A DNA stretch of 36,730 nucleotides from an uncultured Streptococcus sp. (GTDB taxonomy: Bacteria; Bacillota; Bacilli; Lactobacillales; Streptococcaceae): positions 1-36,730 of the forward strand of contig CAKPVT010000018.1 in NCBI GenBank assembly GCA_934196125.1, in the 5' to 3' direction. Numbering within the stretch: position 1 is the first letter of the stretch; every line of letters begins with the position of its first letter. Position numbers and translations under genes: made by a program. Shown here in pieces: positions 7,496-14,476 of this stretch. The notes under the pieces are model-generated. The model worked only from the letters and a program-made list of their open reading frames with translations. It was not told where the DNA came from and searched no databases.

Positions 7496-8278
7496 CTATG
7501 TTAGCTGATAAGTCAGCAAAATAGGACGATTGTGGATAGGGTCTTGAACGATGTGGGCTTCGATATTAAAAATATCACGTAAAATGTCTGCTGTCATGAT
7601 GTCTTGAACCATACCGTGATATTTAAGCGCACCAGCTTTCATGGCAATCAATTCGTCAGAAAAACGTGCTGATAAGTTCAAATCGTGCAAAACCATAATA
7701 ATAGTTTTCTGGGTATCTTGGTTAAGTTTTTGGAGTAATTCCAAGATTTCCAGCTGGTGGTTCATATCTAGATAAGTTGTTGGCTCGTCTAAAAAAATAG
7801 TATCTGTGTCTTGAGCTAAAGCCATAGCAATCCAAACACGTTGACGTTGACCACCTGAAAGCGAATCAACTTTTTCATTGGCAAATTCAACAACTTTGGT
7901 TATTTCCATTGCCCAGTTGATTTTTTCCTTGTCTATGTCGCTCAAACATCCCAAATAGTTTTGATGTGGAAAGCGACCGTATGAGACAAGCTCATAAACT
8001 GAAATCCCTTCAGTCACTTCAAGTATTTGGGGGAGTAGTGCTAACTTTTTGGCAATTTCTTTAGTTGGTAAATGAGCAATTGCTTCTCCGTCAACAAATA
8101 CTTGACCAGCTTTAAGGGCATGAATGCGTGTTAAAGCTTTTAATAAAGTTGATTTACCACAACCATTGGCACCGATAATTGTCGTGATTTTTTGTTTTGC
8201 TATGGTGACAGATAAGTCATTGATAATCACTTTATCATCGTAAGCTACTGAGATGTTTTCAGCGTAAATATCTGACAT
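7496..8278 (-). CDS. fhuC: ABC transporter ATPase, ferric siderophore type
   Basis: 260 residues. Walker A GANGCGKST is at 36-44, the signature LSGGQRQRV near 140, Walker B TIFLDEPT near 160 and the switch His in VLHDLN near 195. It powers iron-chelate import through the two FecCD permeases. First gene of the operon, with a near-perfect Shine-Dalgarno (AAAGGAGGTCG). A Fur/PerR-like box overlaps the predicted -10 just upstream, so iron- or peroxide-linked control is likely. Confidence 0.93.
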   Translation of the reverse strand: MSDIYAENISVAYDDKVIINDLSVTIAKQKITTIIGANGCGKSTLLKALTRIHALKAGQVFVDGEAIAHLPTKEIAKKLALLPQILEVTEGISVYELVSYGRFPHQNYLGCLSDIDKEKINWAMEITKVVEFANEKVDSLSGGQRQRVWIAMALAQDTDTIFLDEPTTYLDMNHQLEILELLQKLNQDTQKTIIMVLHDLNLSARFSDELIAMKAGALKYHGMVQDIMTADILRDIFNIEAHIVQDPIHNRPILLTYQLT

Positions 8279-8291
8279 AATCGACCTCCTT

Positions 8292-8330
8292 TCAAAATGA
8301 TTTTAGGGGAATTTTGCTTTCCAAAAACAA
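8292..8330 (-). promoter_or_regulatory. fhuC promoter with a Fur/PerR-like box
   Basis: On the minus strand CTAAAATCATTTTGA (8306-8292) is a 7-1-7 style repeat with a perfect AAAAT-C-ATTTT core. It overlaps a -10 (TAAAAT, 8305-8300). Candidate -35 boxes are poor: TTGTTT at 8330-8325 with 19-bp spacing, or GTTTTT with 17. Confidence 0.45.
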
Positions 8331-8366
8331 GTCCTTAAATCGAGAGTTGTTTTCTTATTGTAACAA

Positions 8367-8395
8367 GAAAAAAGGCCTCTGAAAAGCCTTTTGTT
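8367..8395 (-). terminator. murE terminator
   Basis: AAAAGGC pairs with GCCTTTT, and the minus-strand side continues into a T-rich tract. It lies 60 nt past the murE stop and separates murE from the fhu operon. Confidence 0.75.
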
Positions 8396-8421
8396 TAAAT
8401 ATTTTTATTACATTTTAGTGA

Positions 8422-8436
8422 TTAGAATCATTCAAA
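8422..8436. promoter_or_regulatory. Second PerR-like box, in the murE 3' region
   Basis: TTAGAATCATTCAAA is a 7-1-7 repeat with 6 of 7 symmetric positions. It differs by one base from the streptococcal PerR pattern NTANAANNATTNTAN as I remember it. It lies before the murE terminator, so its target is unclear. Confidence 0.25.
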
Positions 8437-8454
8437 ATAATACTTAAAATTGTT

Positions 8455-9906
8455 CTAATTAAGGTAGTTTTTGGCGATGTTCAAATCACCAGCATAAGCT
8501 GTGCGTTCACCGTTTACGATTTGATAAGCGTCAGCTCCTTTACCAGCGATAATAACGGCATCTGTCTCATTATTAGTTCGTGCCATAGCTTGTGAAATAG
8601 CCTTTTCACGGTCAACTTGAATGTCAAGTGGACGTGTCACTTGACTAGCAATTTCTTCGGCAATAGCTTGTGGGTCTTCGTAATTAGGGTCATCAGCTGT
8701 TAAGATAACGTGAAGATTTGGGTGAGCATTGATGACACGAGCAAAGTCAGCACGACGGCTTTCTCCCTTATTACCAGTTGCACCAAGAATCAGGTGAAGG
8801 TCACCTTTTTGGTGTTCCTCAACGACAGATAACAGTTTTTCAAGACTGTCACCATTGTGTGCATAATCGACAAAGACTTTAGCACCATTAGTTTGCGTAA
8901 TGACTTCCATGCGACCAGGAACACTTGTTTGGGCAATTCCTTTTTGAATGTCAGCTAGACTTGTTCCCAAACGCAGACAAGCAAGACCAGCAGCAACCGC
9001 ATTTTCTTGGTTAAATGAGCCAATGAGCTGAATATCATAATGTCCTGCTAGTTTGCCAGTCACATCAAAGTCAAAAGCTCTGCCATTTTCAATCGTATTA
9101 TCAGAACCCTTGCCGTAAAAATCATGAGGAGTATTGGCAACTTGTTGTGCAACAACGTCAAAGTAATCCATTCCTGCATTGACAACCACAGCTTTGCTAT
9201 TTGCCATTAAAAGACGTTTGTGGTAGAAATAATCTTCAAATGTTGGGTGTTCAATCGGTCCAATATGGTCTGGGCTGATGTTGAGAAATGCTCCGACATC
9301 AAAAGTCAAGCCATAAACACGTTCAACCAGATAAGCTTGACTAGAAACCTCCATGATAAGGTGTGTCATGCCATTTTGGACAGCTGTTGCCATCATTTTG
9401 AAAAGGTCAAGACTTTCAGGCGTTGTTAACTTTGATTTAAAGAAAGTTTTGCCGTCCAAAGTTGTGTTCATGGTTGAAAGCATCGCAGGTCTGTGGGTTT
9501 GTTTCAAGATATTGTAGGCAAAATAAGCAGTAGTTGTTTTCCCTTTTGTTCCCGTAAAAGCAATGATTTTCAAATCATTTTCTGGATGACCATAAAATTC
9601 CATGGCGATTAAGCTCATGGCTTTTTTGATATCAGTGACGATAATCGCTGGAATATCAAGCTCATAATCAACTTGGCTAACATAGAAAGTCAAGCCATTT
9701 TCAATTGCTTGCTCAAGATACTCTTTTTTAAAGGTCGCACCTTTGGCAAAGAAAAGTGTTGATTTGTCTGCTTCGCGACTATCAAAACTAATCTTAGAAA
9801 AACTTGGATTTTCTTTCCAATCTAAAGAATAGTGATTATGGAAAATAATTTCGCGAAGATTATGGTCATTTTTCAGAATGTCGAGGGTTTTTTCAAGTGT
9901 AATCAT
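8455..9906 (-). CDS. murE: UDP-MurNAc-L-alanyl-D-glutamate--L-lysine ligase
   Basis: 483 residues, the normal length. It adds L-lysine to the peptidoglycan stem peptide in the cytoplasm, using ATP. The ATP loop GTKGKTTT is at 119-126 and the central ligase domain includes MEVSSQAYLVERV and NISPDHIGPIEHP. The specificity motif reads DDPN, as in streptococcal lysine enzymes, in place of the DNPR of meso-diaminopimelate enzymes. The promoter lies so close (7 nt from -10 to ATG) that the message is nearly leaderless. It diverges from the flippase gene murJ, the later membrane step of the same pathway, and the two promoters overlap. Confidence 0.97.
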   Translation of the reverse strand: MITLEKTLDILKNDHNLREIIFHNHYSLDWKENPSFSKISFDSREADKSTLFFAKGATFKKEYLEQAIENGLTFYVSQVDYELDIPAIIVTDIKKAMSLIAMEFYGHPENDLKIIAFTGTKGKTTTAYFAYNILKQTHRPAMLSTMNTTLDGKTFFKSKLTTPESLDLFKMMATAVQNGMTHLIMEVSSQAYLVERVYGLTFDVGAFLNISPDHIGPIEHPTFEDYFYHKRLLMANSKAVVVNAGMDYFDVVAQQVANTPHDFYGKGSDNTIENGRAFDFDVTGKLAGHYDIQLIGSFNQENAVAAGLACLRLGTSLADIQKGIAQTSVPGRMEVITQTNGAKVFVDYAHNGDSLEKLLSVVEEHQKGDLHLILGATGNKGESRRADFARVINAHPNLHVILTADDPNYEDPQAIAEEIASQVTRPLDIQVDREKAISQAMARTNNETDAVIIAGKGADAYQIVNGERTAYAGDLNIAKNYLN

Positions 9907-9913
9907 ACTCTCT

Positions 9914-9942
9914 ATTTTAGACTTAATGTCTTTGTTTTACAA
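9914..9942 (-). promoter_or_regulatory. murE promoter
   Basis: On the minus strand TTGTAA (9942-9937), 17-bp spacer, TAAAAT (9919-9914), then seven bases and the ATG at 9906. The -35 overlaps the -35 of the divergent murJ promoter. Confidence 0.7.
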
Positions 9943-9964
9943 GTCACAATCAAAAGTTTATAAT
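9936..9964 (+). promoter_or_regulatory. murJ promoter
   Basis: TTTACA (9936-9941), 17-bp spacer, TATAAT (9959-9964). The TTACA core is shared with the murE -35 on the other strand, so one polymerase at a time should fit. The leader is about 30 nt and carries AGGAAGAG. Confidence 0.75.
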
Positions 9965-10002
9965 AAAAAGTAACGCTTATTTTAAAAATTAGGAAGAGTA
10001 CT

Positions 10003-11637
10003 ATGTCTGAAAACAAAACAAATATGACACAGCAGCAACAGATGGTGCGTGGGGCGGCATGGTTGACAGCGTCAAACTTTATTAGTCGCCTTTTGGGTGC
10101 TTTCTACATTATCCCTTGGTATGCTTGGATGGGGACTCACGGTGAGCAAGCCAATGCACTTTTTGGAATGGGCTATAATATTTACGCCGTTTTCCTACTC
10201 ATCTCAACCGCGGGAATTCCTGTTGCTATTGCTAAACAGGTTTCGAAGTATAATACGTTAGGTCAAGAAGATACTAGTTATTATTTATTACGTAAAATTT
10301 TAAGATTGACCTTGGTATTGGGGCTTATTTTTGCGGCGATTATGTACATTGGCTCACCAATTCTAGCTGCTTGGAGTGGTGGCGGAGCTGATTTGGTTCG
10401 TGTTATGAAAAGTCTATCTTGGGCACTCTTGCTTTTCCCGTCAATGAGTGTTCTACGTGGCTTTTTCCAAGGATTTAATAATTTAAAACCCTATGCCATG
10501 AGCCAAATTGCAGAGCAAATTATCCGTGTTATCTGGATGCTTTTAACAGCTTTCATGATTATGAAAATTGGCTCTGGTGATTATGTTTCAGCTGTTGTTC
10601 AATCAACGTTTGCTGCTTTTATCGGAATGATTGCTAGTGTCCTCGTTCTCCTTTTCTTCCTTTGGCGCGAGGGTAAATTGCAAGCTATTTTCTCTGCAGG
10701 AAATAATGATGTTGATATTGATGCCAATGCGATTATCATTGAAACGATAAAAGAAGCTATTCCGTTTATCATTACAGGAGCAGCGATTCAACTCTTCCAG
10801 ATTGTTGACCAGTTGTCATTTATCAACACAATGAAGTTGTTTACGTCGCACACGACCAAAGAATTGCAAATTTTATATGCTTATTTGTCAAGTAATCCAA
10901 ATAAAGTAACGATGATTTTGATTTCTTTGGCTACTGCCATCGGTGGAGCTGGTATTCCTCTTTTGACAGAAAACTTTGTTAATAAAGACAAAAAAGCAGC
11001 AGCGCATTTGGTCATTAATAGTTTGCAAATGCTGTGTATGGTGCTTTTCCCAGCAATGCTTGGGGCGATTATTTTAGCACAGCCAGTCTATACGCTTTTC
11101 TACGGTGCGCCAAATAGCACAGCCCTTTGGTTATTTGTAGGTGCCTTGGTGCAAGTAATTTTCTTAGCACTTTATAGTCTTTTAGCGCCTATGCTTCAAG
11201 CCTTATTTGAAAATCGCAAAGCTATTCGATATTTTGGTTACGGTTTAATTATTAAGATTGTTTTGCAAATTCCGTTTATCTATTTCTTCCACGCTTATGG
11301 CCCACTTTTATCCACAGCCATTGGTTTAACAATACCAATTATTCTGATGTATAAGCGCATTCATGAAGCGACACGCTTTAACCGTAAAGCTTTGTGGCGA
11401 GGAATTCTTCTCGTTAGTATTTTAACAGTTATTATGGGTGTTATTGTTGCCATAGCAACCGTTGGACTTCATTTTATTGTTAGCCCAACGACACGTGTCG
11501 GTAGTGTTGTTTATATTGTGCTTGTAGGTGCCATAGGTGTGCTTCTTTACGGATTCCTTGCTTTGGTAACTCGTCTGCTTGATAAATTAATTGGTGGCAG
11601 AGCAAAAGCACTCCGCCAAAAACTACATTTAGAATGA
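10003..11637 (+). CDS. murJ: Lipid II flippase of the MurJ/YtgP type (polysaccharide-export superfamily)
   Basis: 544 residues with about 14 membrane segments. MOP-superfamily features are seen: VRGAAWLTASNFISRLLGAFYIIPW at the N-terminus, AIAKQVSKYN, SMSVLRGFFQGFNNLKPYAMSQIAEQIIRV and GAGIPLLTENF. It should move lipid-linked peptidoglycan precursor across the membrane; streptococcal YtgP is known to replace MurJ function. The position next to murE supports this. A capsule-repeat flippase is the alternative but no capsule genes are near. The Shine-Dalgarno is AGGAAGAG. Confidence 0.88.
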   Translation: MSENKTNMTQQQQMVRGAAWLTASNFISRLLGAFYIIPWYAWMGTHGEQANALFGMGYNIYAVFLLISTAGIPVAIAKQVSKYNTLGQEDTSYYLLRKILRLTLVLGLIFAAIMYIGSPILAAWSGGGADLVRVMKSLSWALLLFPSMSVLRGFFQGFNNLKPYAMSQIAEQIIRVIWMLLTAFMIMKIGSGDYVSAVVQSTFAAFIGMIASVLVLLFFLWREGKLQAIFSAGNNDVDIDANAIIIETIKEAIPFIITGAAIQLFQIVDQLSFINTMKLFTSHTTKELQILYAYLSSNPNKVTMILISLATAIGGAGIPLLTENFVNKDKKAAAHLVINSLQMLCMVLFPAMLGAIILAQPVYTLFYGAPNSTALWLFVGALVQVIFLALYSLLAPMLQALFENRKAIRYFGYGLIIKIVLQIPFIYFFHAYGPLLSTAIGLTIPIILMYKRIHEATRFNRKALWRGILLVSILTVIMGVIVAIATVGLHFIVSPTTRVGSVVYIVLVGAIGVLLYGFLALVTRLLDKLIGGRAKALRQKLHLE

Positions 11638-11642
11638 TGAAA

Positions 11643-11707
11643 ACAGTCCACTGGATTGACTCGCTTTCTTATTTCTGGGCTCGTGAAAAAAACGTCCACT
11701 GGACGTT
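11643..11707 (-). repeat. Inverted copy of the 49-bp capped repeat
   Basis: Read on the minus strand it gives GTCCAGTGGAC, a T-run, TCACGAGCCC, an A-rich run, GCGAGTCA and a second cap TCCAGTGGACTG. This matches the unit at 4331-4440 base for base over most of its length. It starts within 10 nt of the murJ stop. Confidence 0.8.
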
Positions 11708-11712
11708 TTTTT
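11686..11712 (+). terminator. murJ terminator, formed by one repeat cap
   Basis: ACGTCC (11692-11697) pairs with GGACGT (11701-11706), with an A-run on the left and T7 on the right. Confidence 0.85.
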
Positions 11713-11737
11713 AGTTATAGTTTTTACTTATAGCTGA

Positions 11738-11956
11738 TTATCAAGAAATAGAATAACGAAAAGTCATGCATTTCAACGAATAAATGATAACACTTTTAAA
11801 GACGGTTCTGTTCTTATCATTGAGCAAAACACACCATTGTCAGGTGCGACTGCTGGAAAAACGAATACGTGGAATTATCGTATAGTTTCTCCTAACACAC
11901 AAAAATCAGAAGGTTGGACGTTTGCTTATCCAGATGGCAAAGAACCTAGTTGGTAA
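11738..11956 (+). pseudogene. Headless 3' end of an unidentified gene
   Basis: An open frame of 72 codons without a start codon, closed by a TGA on the left and TAA at 11954-11956. It reads NTFKDGSVLIIEQNTPLSGA, then NTWNYRIVSPNTQKSEGWTF and ends YPDGKEPSW. The composition is protein-like with normal streptococcal codons, so it is the tail of a lost gene and not noise. I do not recognise the family. It lies just after the murJ terminator in a stretch made of gene fragments. Confidence 0.5.
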
Positions 11957-12036
11957 TTTTATATCAAAAACAATAAAAATCAAATTTTTTACTAAAAAAG
12001 GCTTGCGAAATTAATATTCTTATGTTATATCAAAGA

Positions 12037-12146
12037 TGGTAACAGGATAGTTACATACGTGTTTACTATTTTTGTGTTAATCTTTATCTTTTACAATTTT
12101 ATAATAATGCAGAATGTTACCAGCGAACCTCGGTTCGCTTTTTTTA
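12037..12146 (+). ncRNA. Candidate small transcript of about 110 nt
   Basis: A promoter-like pair, TTGCGA (12003-12008), 17 bp, TATATC (12026-12031) with an upstream TG, is followed by a small hairpin (GTAAC/GTTAC, 12039-12054) and a strong terminator hairpin with T-tract ending at 12146. No plus-strand gene explains these signals. An open frame from GTG 12059 has no stop before the terminator, so translation is unlikely. It may be only the relic of a deleted gene. Confidence 0.25.
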
Positions 12147-12261
12147 AATCTTTTTTGATGGCTAGAAAAAATGCTCCATTATATGTAATGGTTGTTTTTC
12201 CTGTGCCACCTTTTTTGATATGTGTAGTTACAACAATAGGGTCTTTTGCCAAATTCACCAT
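12091..12261 (-). pseudogene. N-terminal fragment of a ParA/Soj-type partition ATPase
   Basis: 56 codons from ATG 12261: MVNLAKDPIVVTTHIKKGG, then TGKTTITYNGAFFLA. KKGGTGKTT is the deviant Walker A motif of ParA/MinD ATPases, preceded by the usual hydrophobic strand. Similarity stops after about residue 35; the rest (IKKDLKKANRGS onward) is not ParA and runs into the terminator hairpin, so over 80% of the protein is missing. It starts one base after the stop of the small gene upstream, with a G-rich ribosome site. ParA genes partition plasmids or integrative elements, so this marks a lost mobile element. Confidence 0.7.
12120..12146 (+). terminator. Strong terminator with no upstream gene
   Basis: AGCGAACC pairs with GGTTCGCT over a 2-nt loop, followed by T7. 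It points right, into the antisense side of the ParA fragment. Confidence 0.7.
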
Positions 12262-12262
12262 A

Positions 12263-12520
12263 TTACCACCCCACTTCTTTCAAACGTTTTTGTTCAAATT
12301 CTTCCAATTCTTCTTTCGTTTGAAAAGCTTTGGGGTTGCCAAATTCAATATAGTCAGCATCACGTAAGAAAGCCTCACGTTCTTCTTCTGGCATTGCCAA
12401 TAGTTCACCTTTTGATTTGACTTCATCATTTGCGTTAATTGCGAATGATGCCTCTCCCCAATCTTTAACATCTTCTGATGTCATAAACATTGAGTATGTT
12501 AGTTTGTCTGATTTAATCAT
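12263..12520 (-). CDS. Small acidic protein paired with the ParA fragment
   Basis: 85 residues, rich in Glu, Asp and Lys, no membrane segment. The C-terminal third (KEELEEFEQKRLKEVGW) should be helical. The start is supported by GAGG 10 nt upstream and an AT-rich region with TATAAT. It abuts the ParA fragment as an operon. I do not recognise the family; by position it could be a regulator or partner of the partition module. A decayed locus makes expression doubtful, though this frame is complete. Confidence 0.55.
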   Translation of the reverse strand: MIKSDKLTYSMFMTSEDVKDWGEASFAINANDEVKSKGELLAMPEEEREAFLRDADYIEFGNPKAFQTKEELEEFEQKRLKEVGW

Positions 12521-12595
12521 ATTAATTTACCTCTTCTTTTTATTATTTTTATATTATTATACCTATATTATACAGTATTTTTTATTTATTGTTAT
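12521..12595. other. AT-rich upstream region of the ParA-linked gene
   Basis: Nearly pure A/T with TATAAT and TATAATA motifs on the minus strand, a plausible promoter for the small gene at 12520. I see nothing else in it. Confidence 0.35.
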
Positions 12596-12658
12596 GCTGC
12601 ACCACTAGAAACTGTAAAAGAAGCCAGCAAACGCATCGCTAGCGTCTTTGGAAAGTAA
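12596..12658 (+). pseudogene. C-terminal stub of a lost gene
   Basis: The last 20 codons of an open frame, AAPLETVKEASKRIASVFGK, stop at 12656-12658 and are followed at once by a terminator. The peptide looks like the closing helix of an enzyme, but it is too short to name. The DNA to its left is AT-rich and non-coding in this frame, so the front was removed, probably when the ParA-bearing DNA arrived or left. Confidence 0.4.
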
Positions 12659-12659
12659 A

Positions 12660-12690
12660 GACATCAGTCCAATTGGCTGATGTTTTTTTC
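12660..12690 (+). terminator. Terminator after the gene stub
   Basis: ACATCAG (12661-12667) pairs with CTGATGT (12677-12683), with an inner CCAA/TTGG, then T7. The hairpin and the bases after it (TTTTTTTCATAAAACTGAG) loosely resemble the 49-bp repeat, possibly a diverged copy. Confidence 0.75.
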
Positions 12691-12724
12691 ATAAAACTGA
12701 GAATAATGACTAATTTTAAAAAAG

Positions 12725-12740
12725 TATGACATTCGTCATA
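12725..12740. promoter_or_regulatory. Inverted repeat upstream of upp
   Basis: TATGAC and GTCATA are perfect inverted arms with a 4-nt spacer, 30 nt upstream of the upp -10. This is the size of a dimeric regulator site. Confidence 0.35.
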
Positions 12741-12766
12741 ATTAGTGAGCATATTTTGCCATTTTC

Positions 12767-12775
12767 TGCTATAAT
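12767..12775 (+). promoter_or_regulatory. upp promoter, extended -10
   Basis: TGCTATAAT, with the hexamer at 12770-12775. No good -35 is visible. The leader is about 35 nt with AAAAGGAG before the ATG. Confidence 0.65.
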
Positions 12776-12815
12776 TGATAAAGTTAAACTAAATTCAATA
12801 TAAAAGGAGTACATC

Positions 12816-13445
12816 ATGGGAAAATTCCAAGTTATCTCACACCCGCTTATCCAACACAAATTATCAATCTTGCGTCGCACAACAACTTCAACTAAAGATT
12901 TTCGTGAATTAGTTAACGAAATTGCAATGCTTATGGGTTATGAAGTATTGCGCGACCTTCCACTTGAAGATGTTGAAATCGAAACACCGATTACAAAAAC
13001 AACTCAAAAACAATTAGCTGGTAAAAAATTAGCAATTGTTCCTATTTTACGTGCTGGTATCGGTATGGTTGACGGTTTCCTTAGCTTAGTTCCAGCTGCT
13101 AAAGTTGGTCATATCGGAATGTATCGTGATGAAGAAACATTGCAACCTGTTGAATACCTTGTGAAATTACCAGAAGATATTGACCAACGTCAAATTTTTG
13201 TGGTTGACCCAATGCTTGCAACAGGTGGTTCAGCTATTTTAGCCGTTGATTCTCTTAAAAAACGTGGCGCAGCTAACATTAAATTTGTTTGTCTCGTATC
13301 TGCACCAGAAGGTGTTAAAGCTCTCCAAGAGGCACACCCAGATATCGACATTTACACAGCCACTCTTGACGAAAAACTTAACGAACATGGTTACATCGTT
13401 CCAGGTCTTGGTGACGCTGGTGACCGCCTATTCGGTACAAAATAA
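12816..13445 (+). CDS. upp: Uracil phosphoribosyltransferase
   Basis: 209 residues, full length. It makes UMP from uracil and PRPP in pyrimidine salvage. The N-terminus MGKFQVISHPLIQHKLSILR, the segment VPILRAGIGMVDG and the PRPP-binding loop VDPMLATGGSA are diagnostic, and the C-terminus has PGLGDAGDRLFGT for uracil binding. AAAAGGAG precedes the ATG. It has its own promoter and a strong terminator. Confidence 0.98.
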   Translation: MGKFQVISHPLIQHKLSILRRTTTSTKDFRELVNEIAMLMGYEVLRDLPLEDVEIETPITKTTQKQLAGKKLAIVPILRAGIGMVDGFLSLVPAAKVGHIGMYRDEETLQPVEYLVKLPEDIDQRQIFVVDPMLATGGSAILAVDSLKKRGAANIKFVCLVSAPEGVKALQEAHPDIDIYTATLDEKLNEHGYIVPGLGDAGDRLFGTK

Positions 13446-13473
13446 GATTAAGTTGATTGCTTAACTAATAATA

Positions 13474-13509
13474 AAAAAGTTTGTGTTCTATAATGAACGC
13501 AAACTTTTT
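13474..13509. terminator. Bidirectional terminator after upp
   Basis: A 15-bp stem, AAAAAGTTTGTGTTC with GAACGCAAACTTTTT (one G-U pair), loop TATAAT. It has an A-run and T-run on either side and sits between upp and the convergent LysR remnant. Confidence 0.85.
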
Positions 13510-13510
13510 G

Positions 13511-13862
13511 TTAGTCGTGGATAGTGCTAGAAATATTTTTGGCAAATTGTTGCGCTGCTAAGGGAAGTGTCTGCCAATTTTTCCATGCAAGAACAACGGT
13601 TCTGAAAGGATTTTCGCTAATCTGACGAACAGCTAAATCCTCAAGAGATAAGCCATCAAGGAAATTTTCATAAAGCAAACTGACTCCCAATCCTTGTCGA
13701 ATCATCTCCAAAATCGTATAGTTGTCATAAATTTCATAGGTAAAGGTCGGCACGATATTTTCCTTAACAAAGGCAGTGCGTGTCAAACTGTGGTCACCTT
13801 CATCAAGTAGAATTAACTCTGTCTGAGCTAAATCAGCCAGTGAGATTTCGGATTGCTGGCTT
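13511..13862 (-). pseudogene. LysR-family regulator, C-terminal remnant
   Basis: About 117 codons of an effector-binding domain: SEISLADLAQTELILLDEGD, then TYEIYDNYTILEMIRQGLGVSLL, a typical LysR core. The DNA-binding half is gone. At about 13862 the frame runs into antisense of the EamA remnant, and the codons beyond it (for example NDRNNNYRSR) are chance. No start or ribosome site is present at the junction. The effector is unknown. Confidence 0.75.
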
Positions 13863-14367
13863 CTACTACGGTAGTTGTTGTTCCTATCATTCAAGCTATG
13901 ATGACACGAAAATACCAGATTTAAAGACAATAGCAGCAATTCTGATTGTTTTATCAGGGCTTTTTTATTGATTGGTACCGATTTATCGCAATTTAATTTC
14001 GGCGCGATTATGTGTCTAATGGCTACAGCTTTATATGCTATCTATATCATTCTCTCTAAATATTTAGTTGAGCGAGTAGATGCAATGAGTTTGGGCAGCT
14101 GTCCTTGGTTTAGCATTGATTTGTTTAGCTTATGGTTGGGTGATGCAAACCATTGTTCAAGCTTATGTTAGCGCAGAATTTACTAGTTTTATGTTTTCAC
14201 TAGAAGCTATTTTTACAGCCTTTTTTGCCCTTTTATTTTTTGGAGAATGGCTGAGCGGTTTAGCTTATTTGGAAACTGTTTTGATTTTTATCGGTGTGCT
14301 TTTAGTGACTTATCAGCCTAAAAAAGACAAGCAATCCATTTTACTTCAGGAAAAAGTCAATTATTAA
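13862..14367 (+). pseudogene. EamA/DMT-family transporter, broken C-terminal half
   Basis: Joined across frames, it reads VVVVPIIQAMMTRKY, PDLKTIAAILIVLSGLF, IGTDLSQFNFGAIMCLMATA, VWAAVLGLALICLAYGWVMQ, then AEFTSFMFSLEAIFTAFFA and GVLLVTYQP, the last five or so membrane segments of a drug/metabolite exporter. The first half is missing. Frameshifts lie near 13914 (one C lost), in the T-run 13961-13966 (one T lost) and near 14090. It lies head to head with the LysR remnant, which probably controlled it. Confidence 0.75.
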
Positions 14368-14375
14368 CGTTTTTA

Positions 14376-14405
14376 TTTGACCTTTTTTGACCAATTGACT
14401 ATAAT
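14376..14405 (+). promoter_or_regulatory. clpP promoter with CtsR operator
   Basis: TTTGACC (14376-14382), TTT, TTTGACC (14386-14392) is the direct heptad repeat of the heat-shock repressor CtsR. The promoter is TTGACC (14377-14382), 17-bp spacer, TATAAT (14400-14405), so the operator covers the -35 and part of the spacer. clpP is therefore predicted to be heat-inducible. Confidence 0.88.
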
Positions 14406-14431
14406 AGTTTCAGATTGATTATTAAAACCAG

Positions 14432-14476
14432 ACATGGACTAAAAGGTGGTTAATCACCATTTCAATTTGTCCGTGT
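14432..14476 (+). promoter_or_regulatory. Structured 5' leader of clpP
   Basis: ACATGGAC (14432-14439) pairs with GTCCGTGT (14469-14476, one G-U) and encloses a smaller hairpin GGTG/CACC. The leader is about 85 nt, long for this window. No T-tract follows, so it is not a terminator. Confidence 0.45.

Noticed and set aside
12059..12367. 102-codon hydrophobic open frame starting with GTG
   Set aside because: It runs through a strong terminator and is antisense to the ParA fragment and the small gene upstream of it, both of which have better coding evidence.
13863..13939. First 25 codons of the 142-codon LysR frame
   Set aside because: They are antisense to the EamA remnant and low-complexity (NDRNNNYRSRS); no LysR similarity.
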